From assembly GCA_026826555.1 (NCBI GenBank), contig JAKSZT010000142.1, positions 1,039,591 to 1,103,590 on the forward strand: a DNA stretch of 64,000 nucleotides, read 5' to 3'. Positions 23,986 to 36,614 of this stretch are shown in pieces (within the stretch, counting starts at the first letter, position 1; every line of letters begins with the position of its first letter). A program made the translations under genes and the position numbers. The notes under the pieces are model-generated. The model was not told the DNA's origin. It ran no database searches and was given only the letters and a program-made list of their open reading frames with translations. Source of the DNA: Tolypeutes matacus. Lineage: Eukaryota > Chordata > Mammalia > Cingulata > Chlamyphoridae.

Positions 23986-26461
23986 GTACAAAAACATTAC
24001 TGATTTTTGCGTGTTGATCTTGTATCCTGCCACTTTGATGAACTCATTTATTAGTTCAAGTAGCTTTGTTGTGGATACTTCAGGATTTTCTAAATACAGG
24101 ATCATGTCATTCGCAAACAGTGAGAGTTTTACTTACACTTTTCCTATTTGGACACCTTTAATTTTTTTGTCTTATCTAAGTACCCTAGCTAGAACTTCTA
24201 GAACAATGTTGAATAACAATGGTGACAGTGGGCCTCCTTGTCTTGTACCTGATCTTAGAGGGAAAGCTTTCAACCGTTCCCCATTTTGAGTATGATGTTA
24301 GCTGTGGGTTTTTCATATATGCCTTTTATCATATTGAGGAATTTTCCTTTTATTCCTATCTTTTGAAGTATTTGTATTAAAAAAGGATGTTGGATTTTGT
24401 CAAATGCCTTTTCTGCATCTATTGAGATGATCATGTGGTTTTTTTTTCCTTCAATTTTTTAATGTGGTGTATTACATTGATTGATTTTCTTATGTTGAAC
24501 CAGCCTTGCATACCAGGAATAAATCCCACTTGGTCATGATGTATAAGTCTTTTGATATGCTGTTGGATTCAATTTGCAAGTATTTTGTTGAGAATTTTTG
24601 CATCTATGTTCATTAGAGAGATTGGCCTGTAATTTTCTTTTCTTGTGGAATCTTTTTCTGGCTTTGGTATTAGGGTGATTTTGGCTTCATAAAATGTGTT
24701 GGGTAATTTTCCCTCCTCTCCTGAACAACCTGAGGAGGAAATCAGGAGGAAAATTCCATTTTTAATAGCAACAAAAAGACTCAAATACCTAGGAGTTAAT
24801 TTAACACAGAAATACATGGACCTATATGCAGAAAACTACAAAACAATGCTAAAAGAAATTTAAAAAGACCTAAACAAATGGAAAGACACTCCATGTTCAT
24901 GGATTGGAAGAATAAATATCGTGAAGATGTCAATCTCGCCCAAACTGATTAATAGATTCAATGCAATACCAATCAAAATCCCAACAGCTTACTTTACAGA
25001 ATTAGAGAAGGCAATTACCAAATTCATCTGGAAGGGTAAGTGCACCTGAATAGCCAAAAGCATTCTAAAAAAGAATAGCAAGGTGGGAGGAATTCACAGC
25101 CTGACCTTGAAACATATTACAAAGCTACAGTGGTCAAAACAGCATAGTACTGGCATCAAGATAGACACATCGATCAGTGGAATAGAATTGAGAATCCAGA
25201 AATATACCCTCACCTATACAGCCAACTGTTTTTTGACAAACCTACCAAGTCCACGCTAATGGGAAAAAACAGTCTCTTCAACAAATGGTGTTAGGAGAAC
25301 TGGATATCTATAACCAAAAGAATGAAAGAGGACCCCTATCTCAACCCTTATACAAGAATCAACTCAAAATGGATCACAGATCTAAATATAAAAGCCAGGA
25401 CCATAAAAGTACTAGAAGAAAATGTAGGGAAACATCTTCAAGACCTTGTAGTAGGTGCTGGTTTCTTGGACCTCACACCTAAAGCACGTGCAACAAAAGA
25501 AAAAATAGATAAATGGGACCTCCTCAAAATTAAACACTTTTGCACCTCACAGGAATTTGTTAGAAGGGTGAAAAGGTAGCCAACTCAATGGGAAAAAGTA
25601 TTTGGAAATCACATATCTGATAAGGGTTTAATATCCAGGATACATAAAGAGATGTTACAACTCAACAATAAAAAGACAAATGACCCAATTAAAACATGGG
25701 CAAAAGACTTGAACAGACATTTCTCTGAAGAAGAAATACAAATGGCAAAAAAACACATGAAGAAATGCTCTACATCACTCATGGTTAGGGAAATGCAAAT
25801 CAAAACTACAATGAGATATCATTTCACACATATCAGAACTGCCCCTATTAAAAAGACAGAGAATTACAAGTGTTGGAGAGGATGTGGAGAGATAGGAACA
25901 CTTCTTCACTGTTGGTGGGAATGCAGAATGGTACAACCACTATGGAGGACTGTTTGGCAGTTCCTAAAGAAGTTGAATATAGACTTGCCATGTGACCCTG
26001 CAATACCACTACTGGGTATATACCCAGAAGAACTGAGAGCAGTGACACGAACAGACATCTGCACACCGATGTTCATAGCCACATTATTCACCATTGCCAA
26101 AAGTTGGAAACAACCCAGGTGTCCATCGACAGATGAATGGATAAACTAATTGCGGTCTACTCACATGATGGAATATTATGCAGCTGTAAGAAGAAATGAA
26201 GTTGTAAAGCATATGGCAACATGAATGAACCTGGAGGACATTATGTTGAGCGAAACAAGGCAGACACAAAAGGACAAATACTGTATGAATGCATTGCTAT
26301 GAACCAAAAATCTTGTGTAACATATTGTTTGATTCAAAAAATTTTTTATATGTATCCATTACATTTAATTGAGAAATGTATATATTTATTCATCTGTGTT
26401 TATTTTTTAGTTTTTAATTGTTTATATTTTCAATTATTAAATATACAAAAAAAAAAAAAAA
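23986..26461 (+). mobile_element. Twin-primed (internally inverted) L1 insertion
   Basis: A perfect 15-bp target duplication, aagatttacactaga, bounds it (23971-23985 and 26462-26476). The left part, 23986 to about 24722, is minus-strand ORF2 reverse transcriptase ([10 protein letters not shown] and [17 protein letters not shown] are read on minus). The right part, about 24723-26461, is plus-strand ORF2 from just beyond that point to the C-terminus ([26 protein letters not shown] at 25652-26149; GILPSI-like end), 3' UTR and an 18-A tail. Inversion of the 5' part with a small loss at the junction is the signature of twin priming. Confidence 0.92.
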
Positions 26462-26476
26462 AAGATTTACACTAGA

Positions 26477-26590
26477 AGGTAAGTTCCACAAGAGTAGTTG
26501 GGATCTGGTTTACCTTGCTCCTGTAGCCCAATGTTCAGCAAAGGGCCTTGCATTTAGCAGTCACTCTAGAAATACATGTTGAGTAAATGA
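26477..26590 (+). repeat. L2 3' end, right part of split L2
   Basis: Reads 'taagttccacaagagtagttggg ... gccttgcatttagcagtcactctagaaatacatgttgagtaaatg', the standard L2 3' terminus. Confidence 0.65.
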
Positions 26591-26754
26591 AAAAAATGAA
26601 AGTAATAAAGAAGCTTACCAATTTGAATTTACAGTGTTTTGTTTTATCTTAAATATTGAGTATTTGTGAAGATATTGGCAAATGGGAATTCATGTAATTA
26701 GTCTGGGACATAATTTGTTCATTCACAATGCACACCATTGTGCAATAACTAGTA

Positions 26755-27102
26755 AATTTGAAATGGGCAGGTTCTTTAACACAGCAATTCCATTCTGGGT
26801 TATATCTATATATATCTATATATAGATATATATATCTATCTAGCAGGAAAATCTCATTTATGTGCCAAGAGAAATACAATGCAACAGTATTCATTGCAGT
26901 ATTGTTTGTAGCAGCATTAAAAAGCACAAAACTAAGAACAAATAAAACAACAACAACAATAACCAAAAAAACAACAAAAGCAACTGGAATTGATCTGAAT
27001 ATACAAAAATTGAAAAATGGATTTATAAGTTCTGTACATTCATATGATGAAAATACAGTAGTTTGCTGAATAAGGACTACATGTATAAACAAAGCTAATT
27101 TC
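26755..27102 (+). repeat. Old L1 ORF2 3'-end fragment with AT-rich palindrome
   Basis: 'attcattgcagtattgtttgtagcagcatta' corresponds to the old L1 ORF2 C-terminal region. A tatatc/gatata quasi-palindrome is at about 26802-26842. It hosted the full-length L1 that follows. Confidence 0.5.
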
Positions 27103-27120
27103 AAAAATATATTGTTGAGA

Positions 27121-30100
27121 GGAATTGTGGGAAGATGATATCAGAGTAGGCTGACAGGGCTCAACTCTCTCACAAAAATAACAGAAAAAGAGCCAAAAAC
27201 TGTCCTAGGGAACTGCTTTGGGGGTCAGCAGATCAGGACAGTGCTAAATAAGTCCCAGGGGGATGAGAGACAGACAGATGAAGAACTTGAAACAAAAAAC
27301 ATGAGTTTTTCTGTGGTGGCCTGGAAAGGCTTATTGCTCCCAGCTGCAAGATATAAAACTGGGGCAAAACCCCTGGCTCACTGCAGCTGACTGAGAGGGG
27401 GAACACACATTTTCTTCCCTGTCAGCTGTTTCAAAGGAAAAGGGAGGAGGTTTCTTCAGTGAATTCAAGCATAAGAGCCTGCTTTGAAACTTGGCTCTGG
27501 CTAGACTAAAACACAGAAAAGCCGAGATTGAAACACCTCGATAGAAAGGTGCACTGATAAGTGCCATCTGCTGGCCAGTCTGGAAATTTATGGACAAAAA
27601 CTGCTTTTGGTTCTCTCTGTATCCTAACTCCCAGGAGAAAATCTGTGCCTCATTAGTGAGTCCCTGGCCTGATTTTGATAACTTAAGCTGGGAAATTTTA
27701 AAGACTTAGAATAAGTTGAACCAAATACCAAAGTAAAGTGTGAAAACAAACAAACAAACAAACAAACAAACAAGAGTCATGAGAGAGAAATTGGCTATCA
27801 GAAAAAATTTACCAACATATTCAGATGCTTAGACATCAGTAAAAAAATTACAAGCTATACTAGGAAACAGGAAGAGATGAGCCAGTCAAATGAAAAATCC
27901 AAATATCCTGATGAGACGCTGGATTTAAGACAATCAATGATAATCACACACCTCTACTAAATCAATTAAAAAAATTCAAAGAAAATATGACTAAAGAGAT
28001 AAAGGATATTAAGAAGACACTGGGAGAGCATAAAGAACAATCTGAAGGCCTGCAAAGAAAAATAACAGAGCTTATGGGAATGAAAGATACAATGGAGGAG
28101 ATGAAAAATACATTAGAGGTACATAAGAGCAGATTTGAATTGCTCAAAGACAGAATTAGTTATTTCAAAGAGAGAAAATCTGAACTGGAAAAGACAGGAG
28201 AACAGAAAGAGAAGAGATTGGAAAAAATGGAATGGAGTCTCAGGGAATTGAATGACAATGCGAAACACACAAATGTATGTGTTATTGGAGTTCCAGAAGG
28301 AAAAGAGAATGGAAAAGGGGCAGAAAGAATATTTGAGGAAATAATTGAAAACATCCCAACCCTTATGAAAGACATAAATATCCAAGAAGGACAACAACTC
28401 CTAACAGAATTAATCTGCTTAACCCTACCTGGAGACACCTACTACTCAGAATGACAAATATCAGAAATAAAGAGAGGATTCTAAAAGTAGTAAGAGAAAA
28501 GCAAAGAATCACATACAAGGGAACCTTGATAAGATTAAGTGCTGACCTCTCATCAGAAACCATGGAGGCGAGAAGAAAGCAGTATGATGTATTTAAGGAA
28601 CTGAAAGAGAAAAACTGCCAGCCAAGAAGTCTATATATGGCAAAAACTATCCTTCAAAATAAGGGTGACTCCAAAGTCTTCACAAACAAAGACTCATAGA
28701 CTATGTTACCAAAAGACCAGAATTACAAGAGCTACTAAAGGGAGGGCTGCAATCTGAAGGGGAAAAAAAAAAACAAGGCTGAGAGACTTGGAGAAGAGTG
28801 TAGAAATGAAGATTATTAGGAAGGGTAAATTAAAGGTAAAAAGACAAAAATAGGAAGATATGACAACAGAAAGCCAAAGCACAAAATGGATGAAGTAAAT
28901 AATGCCTCTACAGTAATAACATTGAATGTTAATGGCTTGAATTCCCCCGTCAAAAGACATAGACTGATAGCATGCATAAAAAAAATATGAGCCATCTATA
29001 TGTCGTCTTCACCTCAGATGTAAAAACACAAGCAGGTTAAAAGTGAAAGGTTGGAAAAAGATATTCCATGCAAACAGTAACCAAAGAAGAGCTGGAGTAG
29101 TGATGCAATGACAAAATAGATGACAAATCAAAACTGTTATAAGGGATGAAGAATATCATTATATATTAATAAAAGGGGAAATTCACAAAGAAAAATTAAC
29201 TCTACTAAATATTTATGCACCTAACATGAGTACCCCAAGATCCATGAGGCACACATTGGCAACACTGCAGGGAGAAATAGATGTCTTTACAATAATAGTT
29301 GTAGACTTCAATACACCACTCTCAATATTGGATAGAACATCTGGACAGAGGATAAATAGAGAACTTGAATAATATGATAAATGAAGTGACCCAATACACA
29401 TCTATACAGCATTCCACCTCAAAACAGCAGGATATACATTCTTTCCAAGTGCTCATACATCCTTCTCCAGGATAGACCATATGTTGGGTCACAAAACAAG
29501 TCTCAATAAATTTAAAAGACTGAAATTATACAAAACACTTTCTCTGATCATAATGAAATGAAGCTGGAAATCAATAATGGATGGAAAAAGGGGAAATTTA
29601 TAAATATATGGAGATTGACAACAGACTCTTAAATAATCAAGGGGTCAAAGAAGAACTTGTAAGTAATTCATCAAATATCTTGAGAAGAATGAAAATGAGA
29701 ACACAACATATAAAAATCTATGAGACACCACAAAGGCAGTGCTGAGAGGGAAATTTATAGTCCCCAATGTTAACATTTAAAAAGAAGGAAGAGCTAAAAT
29801 TGATTATCTAACTGCACACCTGGAGGAACTAGATAAAGAACAGTAAACTAATCCCAACCAAGCTGAAGGAGAGAAATAATAAAGATCAGAGCAGAAATAA
29901 ATGAAATCGAGAACAAAAAATCAGTAATGAGAATCAACAAAACCAAAATGGTTCTTTGAGAAGATCGACAAAATCGACAAACCTTTAGCTACACTGACAA
30001 AGAAGAAAAGAGAGAAGCAGCAAATAAATAGAATTAGAAATGAGAGGGAGAACATTACCACTGACCCTGCAGAAATAAGAGATCATAAGATGATACTATG

Positions 30101-33100
30101 AACAATTGTACACCAAAAAACTAGACAATGTAGATGAGATGGAGAAATTCCTAGAAACACACTAACCACCTACACTGATTTTAGAATAGAAGACCTCAAC
30201 AAGCCAATCGTAATTGAAGAGATTGAAACAGACATCTAAAATCTCCCAAAGATGAAAAGACCAGACTAGATGGCTTCACATATGAATTCTAGTAATCATT
30301 CAAAGATGATCTAATAGTAATCTTGCTCAAGCTCTTCCAATAAATTGATCAGGAAGGAATGCTACCAAACTCATTCTATAAAGCCAACATAATCCTAAGA
30401 CTTAAACCAGATAAAAAAAAGAATTGTACAAAAAAGAAAATTACAGACCAATATCTCTAATGAATATAGGTGCGAACATCCTCAACAAAATACTTGCAAA
30501 CCGAATCAAAAAGCACATTAAAAAAACTATACACCATGATCAAGTGGGTTTTATCTCAAGTATGCAAGGGAGGTTCAAAACAAGAAATTCAATTAGTGTA
30601 ATAAACCACATTAATAAATTGAAGAAAATTCACATGATCCTCTTGATTGATGCAGAAAAGGCATTGGACAAAATATAGCACTTTTTCTTGATTAAAACAT
30701 TACAAAAATAGGAATAGAAGGAAGATTTCTCAATATGGTAAGTTGCAGATATGAAAAACCTACAGCTAGCTTTGTACTTAATGGTGAAAGACTGAAAACT
30801 TTCCCTCTAGTTCAGGAACAAGACAAGGATGCCCACTGTCACCATTGTTATTCAATATTGTACCAGAAGTTCTAGCTAGAGTAATTAGGCTAGATAAAGA
30901 AATGAAAGGCACCCAAATAGGAAAGGGAGAAATAAAACTTTCACTATTTGTTGATGATATGATCCTATATCTAGAAAATCCTGGAAAATCCACAATAAAG
31001 CCACTAAAATTTATAGACAAGTTTAGCAAAGTGGAGGGATAGATGATTAATATGCAAAGCAATAGTGTTTCTATAGACTACTGATGTGCAGTCTGAGGAG
31101 GAAATCAGAAAAAAATTCCATTTATAATAGCAACTAAAAAATCAAATATTTATGAATAAACTAAACCAAAGACATAAAGGACTTGTATTCAGAAAACTAC
31201 AATACATTGCGAACAGAAAACAAAGAAGGCTTAAATAAATGGAAGGGCATTCCATGTTCGTGGATTGGAAGACTAAACATCATTAAGATGTCAATTCTAC
31301 CCAAACTAATTTATAGGTTCAATGCAGTCCCAGTCAAAATCCCAACAACTTTTTTTTTTTGCAGAAATGGAAAAAGCAACAATCAAATTTATTTGGAAGA
31401 GTAAGGGGCCCCAAACATCCAAAATGTCTAAAAAAAAAGAAGAGTGAATTTAAAGGACTCTCACTTCCTGACTTTAAAGCATATTACTTAGTTAACGGTG
31501 GTAAAAACCCAGCATGGTACTAGCATACAGACAGACAGACTAACCAATGGAACCAAATCTAGAACCCCAAAATAGATCCTCACATCTATATTCAAGTGAT
31601 TTTTGACAAAGCTGTTGAGCCCACCAGCTGGGCCAGAAGAGTCTATTCAACAAATGGTGCTGGGAGAACTGGATAGCCATATCCAAAAGAAAGAAAAAGG
31701 CACCCTATCTCACACCTTATACAAAAATTAACTCAAAAGGAATCAAGGACCAAAATATAAAAGCGACAACCATAAAACTAGAAGAAAATGTAGGAAAACA
31801 TCTTGAAGATCTTGTCGTAGGTGGTAGTTTCTTAAACATTACACCCAAATTACAAGCAACAAAGAAAAAATAGATAAATGGGACCTTCTCAAAAACACTT
31901 TTGCACCTCAAAGAACTTTGTCTAAAGTATGGAAAGGCAATCTATTCAATTGGAGAAGATATTTGGAAATCATATGTCCCATAAGGGTTTAAAATCAAAG
32001 AGATATAGAGAGATCATACAACTAACAATGAAAAGACAAAGTATCCGATTGAAAAATGGGCAAAAGACTTGAAAAGACAATTGTGCAAAAAGAAATACAA
32101 ATGGTGAAGAAACACATGAAAAACTGTTCAACATCACTAGCAATTAGGGAAATGCAAATCAAAACTACAATGAGATATCATTTCACATCTATTAGACCGG
32201 CCACTATTAAAAAGTTGGAAAACTGTAAATGTTGCATAGGATGTGGAGAGATGGGAATGCTTATTCACTGTTGGTGGGAATATAGAATGGTACAGCCACT
32301 GTTGTGGACTTTTTGGCAGTTCCTAAGGGAGCTGAATATAGACTTGATATGCATCCTGGCAATACCATTATTAGGTATATAGAAGAACTGAAAGCAGGGA
32401 TTCGAATAGATATTGGCACACCTATGTTCACAGTGGCATTATTCACGATTACCAAAAGTTGAAAACAAGCCAGGTATCCATCAACCAAAGAATGAATAAA
32501 CAAATTGTGTTATATACACACAATGGACAACATGGATGAACCTGGAGGACATAATGTTGAGTGAAGAAGCCAGACACAAAAGGATAAATACTGTATGATT
32601 GCACTATTATGAACTAAATATATTATGTAAACTCATGGAATTAATAATTAGAATATAGGTCACCAGAAAATAGAATGAGTGTAGAGAATGGAAAGTTGAG
32701 GGTTAATCTATGCAGAATTGGTTAAAAGGTTGTTTGTAAATCCTTGGAAATGAATGGAAATGGTGAAAGCACATCATGGTGTTTGTGACTAGCAGAGCTA
32801 TTATGTGGATAAGACAATGATTGAATGGGAAAGTCTATGTAATGTATATTACTAGAAGGAAAGCTGAAAATTGTAACATGGGACTGTATAACAGAGTGAA
32901 ACCTCATGTAAAATACATTTATGTGTGATATTGTATATATGACTGTTTTTATAAAATATAAAAATAAATAAACTAGAGAGAAGGAAACAGAGTAGCAGCT
33001 ATATATGGCAGGGGAAGCATAGAGTGATTGAGAGATGATGAGATTTGTTTGTTTTTGTTATTATTATTATTAGAATAATGAATATGCTCTAAAAATGATT

Positions 33101-33203
33101 GCAAGTATGAATGTACAAGTATGAGTTTATACCGAATGCCGTTGATTGTACACTTGGGATGGATATATGCTTTATTAATATGTATCAATAAAATTGATTT
33201 GTT
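27121..33203 (+). mobile_element. Full-length L1 (6.1 kb), inactive
   Basis: Bounded by a perfect 18-bp target duplication, aaaaatatattgttgaga (27103-27120 and 33204-33221). The 5' UTR begins 'ggaattgtgggaagatg' and carries an (aaac)n run near 27747-27773. ORF1 spans 27987-28699 (coiled coil EIKDIKKTLGEHKEQSEGLQ, then NVCVIGVPEGKENGKG of the RRM), broken by a frame change at 28451. ORF2 begins with endonuclease near 28915 (LNVNGLNSPVKRHRL) and continues through reverse transcriptase fragments (30424-30678; [11 protein letters not shown] near 30940, where the usual A of the FADD motif is V) to a C-terminus near 32600. Many stops interrupt it. The 3' end is the ~200-bp tail also seen alone at 5.7 and 16.0 kb. 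Confidence 0.95.
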
Positions 33204-33344
33204 AAAAATATATTGTTGAGAAGAATGCAAGTGTATAACAGTTATTTTTCATATGCATATGTTGTAATATTACTACATAGTGCACACAAATTAGCAATAT
33301 AAAGTATTGGTTTGTCTGTTTTTCATATTATAATAAAGTCTGTC

Positions 33345-33752
33345 CTAGTTTGCCAGGTGCTATGATAAATACCATAAACTGAATGGCTTAAACAAGAAAT
33401 ATTTATTATCTCAAAGTTTAGAGGCTAGAAGTCCACCATCAAGGTATTGCCAGGCCATGCTTTCTTCCAGAGTCTGTGCGTTCTGGTGCTGGCTGCTAAT
33501 CCTTGGTGTTACTTGGCTTTTAGATGCCTCTTTGCCTCTTTCACATGGCAATCTCTGTCTCCTCTGGCTTCTCCTAACTGACTGCATCCAAATTTTCTTT
33601 GCTTATCAGGACTTCAGCCATCTTTGATTAAGCCTACTCTGATCTAATTTGGCCTTTGAAGGTCCTATATATAAATGAGTTCCCATCTACAGGACTCGGG
33701 GTTAGGACTTGAACATATCTTTGTGGGGGACATAGCTCAATGTATAACAATA
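33345..33752 (+). repeat. MLT1-type (MaLR) LTR
   Basis: 'tgtcctagtttgccaggtgctatgataaa ... ccataaactgaatggcttaaac ... ggaggctagaagtcca-like ... catatctttgtgggggacatagc' follows the classic mammalian MaLR LTR consensus from TG start to the 'tgggggacat' end. No internal sequence accompanies it, so it is solo or truncated. Confidence 0.65.
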
Positions 33753-33867
33753 TCATTAGAAGAGAGTTTGCAATAATTTATTTTTATTATGACTTTTTCC
33801 TAGTAATATGCGAGTCAATTGGAGATATTTCTGAAGCTTTCATATTTAGGAACTGGTCTTCCTTGAC

Positions 33868-34077
33868 TTTTTTTTTTTTTAGGAGTTACAGTGGATTGAA
33901 CCCAGGACCTTGTACATGGGAAGCAGGCGCTCAATCATTGGGCTATTTCTGCTCCCCAATGAGAGTTGGTTTTTTATTTGTTTATTCATTTTGTTTTTAG
34001 GAGGTACCAGAATCAAACCCGGAATCTCATATATGGGAAGCAGGTGCTCAACTGCTTGAGCGATATCTGTTCCCCTC
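33868..34077 (-). mobile_element. DAS-type SINE dimer
   Basis: Two tRNA-like units in the same orientation (first ending 'ctatttctgctcccc', second ending 'gatatctgttcccc') joined by a T-rich linker. A short duplication, ccttgac, flanks the pair (33861-33867 and 34078-34084), so the dimer moved as one unit. Confidence 0.85.
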
Positions 34078-34089
34078 CCTTGACATTTT

Positions 34090-34860
34090 AAATAAGCTAT
34101 GACTGGACCCTTGTTACGCAAAGTGTTTTCAACAACAATGTCACCTGGGAAAGGCAGAATCTCAGACAGCAACCTGTACCTACTGGCTTAGAACATGAAC
34201 CTTAAAAATATCCACAGGTGATTCATATGCATATTAAATTTGGAGAAATACTAGATTTCTGAGTATTCTGTGTCAAACATCAAAAATCATAAATTACCCA
34301 AATTTTGAGTTGTAATTGTAGGGGAACACATATTTTTTTCTTTTTCAATTTTGCTGTTTCATAAGGGGCTGCAACTCCTTCTAAGAAAACGTAGGTCCAG
34401 GTTGCCACACAGGTTTTAAAATCCCATTAATGGGAAATCACAAGAATGTAAAGCTGTCCATTTATATCCATTCCAGTGAAAGATAATGATGGCTAATGAG
34501 AATGATGGCAGATCTGGATGTCTTCTGTTTGAGCTACTAGCTTTTCTCATACCTAAGAGAAAATCTCTGTGTGATTAATAATGTTACCCCTCTAAAGAAA
34601 CATAAAGATCGCTGTGGCCTCAGAAAAGCAGTTTTAGCAAAGCAGAGGATGTGGGAAGCTGGGAAGCAGGTGTTTGAGGGGAGAATGAGAGACAAAGTAG
34701 AGGCTGACTTTATGATTTCATGTCATCTAGATAATGAGGAAAATGTGAGAATCTAAAGGTGGACATATTCCTGGGATATGTTTTCTCCTCTCGAGCTCCT
34801 CCATTCAACACCCCCCCCCTTTCTTTTATTTGGGGAAAACCTTTGGAGAGGTACAAGATT
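34090..34860. other. Intergenic DNA
   Basis: No recognised gene. The ORF at 34571-34756 is without motif. Confidence 0.45.
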
Positions 34861-34869
34861 AAAGTTCAA

Positions 34870-35145
34870 GATTCTGGAGAAAGAGAAAGTAAGTTTTAGA
34901 GTGAAGTCTCAAAATATGTGTGAGAGGATGACACCAAAGTAATAGTGGAGAGGTTGGCCATGAAAAGGGTGAGGAACACCATATTTTCTAAATTGTAAAG
35001 TCTAAAACTGGAAGTAAACGTATGTGTGATAGCAAAGGTTACGTGTTGTGATTGTGAAAGGCATAATTGAGGTAGACCACAGTGTATTGTGAAAATTTTG
35101 ATTTTTACCCACAATAAAATAAAACAACAACAACAAAAAACAAAA
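34870..35145 (+). repeat. Unclassified retroposon 3' end
   Basis: Ends in 'gtattgtgaaaattttgatttttacccacaataaaat' followed by (aac)n-rich tail. Almost the same ending recurs at 38159-38206, there followed by an A-run. Two copies with A-rich tails suggest a non-LTR retroposon family; the 5' boundary is approximate. Confidence 0.4.
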
Positions 35146-35149
35146 CAAA

Positions 35150-35935
35150 ACTTGTTTTAGTTTAGGTTCTCCAACTCATAACCTGACATGAGTACTTGGG
35201 TGCATAGTATATTTGGAGTTATCTAGAAAGGAAGAATAGAGAACAGGGAGAGTGAAACTTGGAATCAGAGACAGCAATGTCTGTTTTATTTTTCAATTCT
35301 CTAGAGTAGGCAATTGGGGCTTGATTCTGCCAGGACTTCTGAGAAGCTGGAGCATTTATCCAATGGTTCCATCCATCATTAGTCGTTGATTTCTATGAGG
35401 ATGTTAATCCCTTATATTCTGCTTGCATTGCTCCACGGGCTTTGGGTAAGGAACCAAGGCAGAAAGTGAAAAGATATATGGATCTCTGGAGGTCGAACTC
35501 TATCACTGTGAGTTCAAGCTTGCAACTGTCCAGGAACCTGCAACCAAACATAGAGGTAAGCTGAATGGATGTAATACAGGACACTAAAAGCTTTTTATAT
35601 AATCCCCTATTTGCACTATTCAGATCCACTTGCTCCCTGTATTATGTCCTCTCAATCTCTGAATCTCAAGGTACTAGATCCCTGCAATCTATAAAAATGA
35701 TTTAATAAATAGTCATCACAGATATTCTTCATCTCCATCCTTCACCATTCTAGATGTATTCATCTTCTATCAGCATTTCAGATGGTATAAGGGGCCTATC
35801 TGGTGAGGTTAGCTAGACCTTCATCTTTGAAGATTCTTAGCCCTGTATTGACTTGCCCTTTCCAGGCTGTGTTTACTGCATATTTTTGTTCACTGTTATC
35901 CCTGGGCATGAAAGTTCTGAAAGAAATCCTTCTGA
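35150..35935 (-). repeat. Candidate ERVL-type LTR
   Basis: It lies directly 3' (on minus) of the dUTPase-like remnant. On the minus strand it contains a polyadenylation-like 'gaaaaataaaacagacattgctgtctctg' near 35290. Ends are not defined, so the LTR assignment is inferred mainly from position. Confidence 0.3.
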
Positions 35936-35939
35936 GCCC

Positions 35940-36300
35940 CCTGAATTCAGACAATCTTCTCCTTATGCCTATTATGTAGCAGCAACCATTGATGATTAGA
36001 ATAGATCACACTGACCAATATAGTGAATGCTTTCCCTTTTTGTCTGCATAAGAGAATTCCAAATGGAACCAGACATAGCTTCATGTTCAGTAGAACCCAT
36101 TCTGGGGTCCCTGCTAGAAGCTTCCCCCCTCTCATCTTGCTAATCATGATTTATACAGCAAAAGTTAATGTCACAAAGGCAATAAGAACAAATCCTACAA
36201 GTGGATCACTGGGAATTATAGGGAGAAGAGTCAAATTTACTTCAACCCTTTGGTTGTCACTGTTGTATTTTAGCTATTGGAGTTACAGCCCCCTTTAATG
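35940..36300 (-). pseudogene. ERVL-like endogenous retrovirus remnant, dUTPase-like domain
   Basis: Minus-strand reading gives FGILLCRQKGKAFTILVSVI and, further on, LLLHNRHKEKIV. The spacing and residues resemble retroviral dUTPase motifs (G.LL.R.S....G..V..GVID, then V.LHN.G.E), which ERVL elements carry at the 3' end of pol. Stops and missing key residues (the conserved Ser and Asp are not visible) show that it is dead. The assignment rests on a short match and is tentative. Confidence 0.38.
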
Positions 36301-36434
36301 GCTGCTGACTAAATGTGTATAACACATTCACACACTGTGGAGGACAAAGCCCAGAATTTGCTGGGTCACATCCCCATGCTCTGATACTATTGCTTACCTG
36401 AGTGATTCTTGGCAAACGACTCCTATCCCACACC

Positions 36435-36612
36435 CTCCAGAGAAAATTTGGCAATGTCTGGAGACATTCTTGGTTGTCACACCTGGCAGGGCTCCTACTG
36501 GTATTTAGTGGCCAAACATGCTACTAAACATTATACAGTGAACAGAACATCTTCCCACAGCAAAGTATTATCCACCTGAAAATGTCAATATTGCTGATGT
36601 TGAGAGACTTTA
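36435..36612 (+). repeat. MER5A hAT-type DNA transposon remnant
   Basis: 'ttggcaatgtctggagacattcttggttgtcac ... gctactaaacattatacagtg ... cctgaaaatgtcaatattgctgatgttgagagac' matches the non-autonomous MER5 element from near its left end to its right terminus. Confidence 0.85.
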
Positions 36613-36614
36613 GT

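Noticed and set aside
25652..26149. 165-codon plus-strand ORF that looks like a gene
   Set aside because: It is the ORF2 C-terminal region of the twin-primed L1, inside its target duplications.
26649..27104. 151-codon minus-strand ORF with hydrophobic stretches
   Set aside because: Antisense of an old L1 fragment and low-complexity (caa)n/AT-rich DNA.
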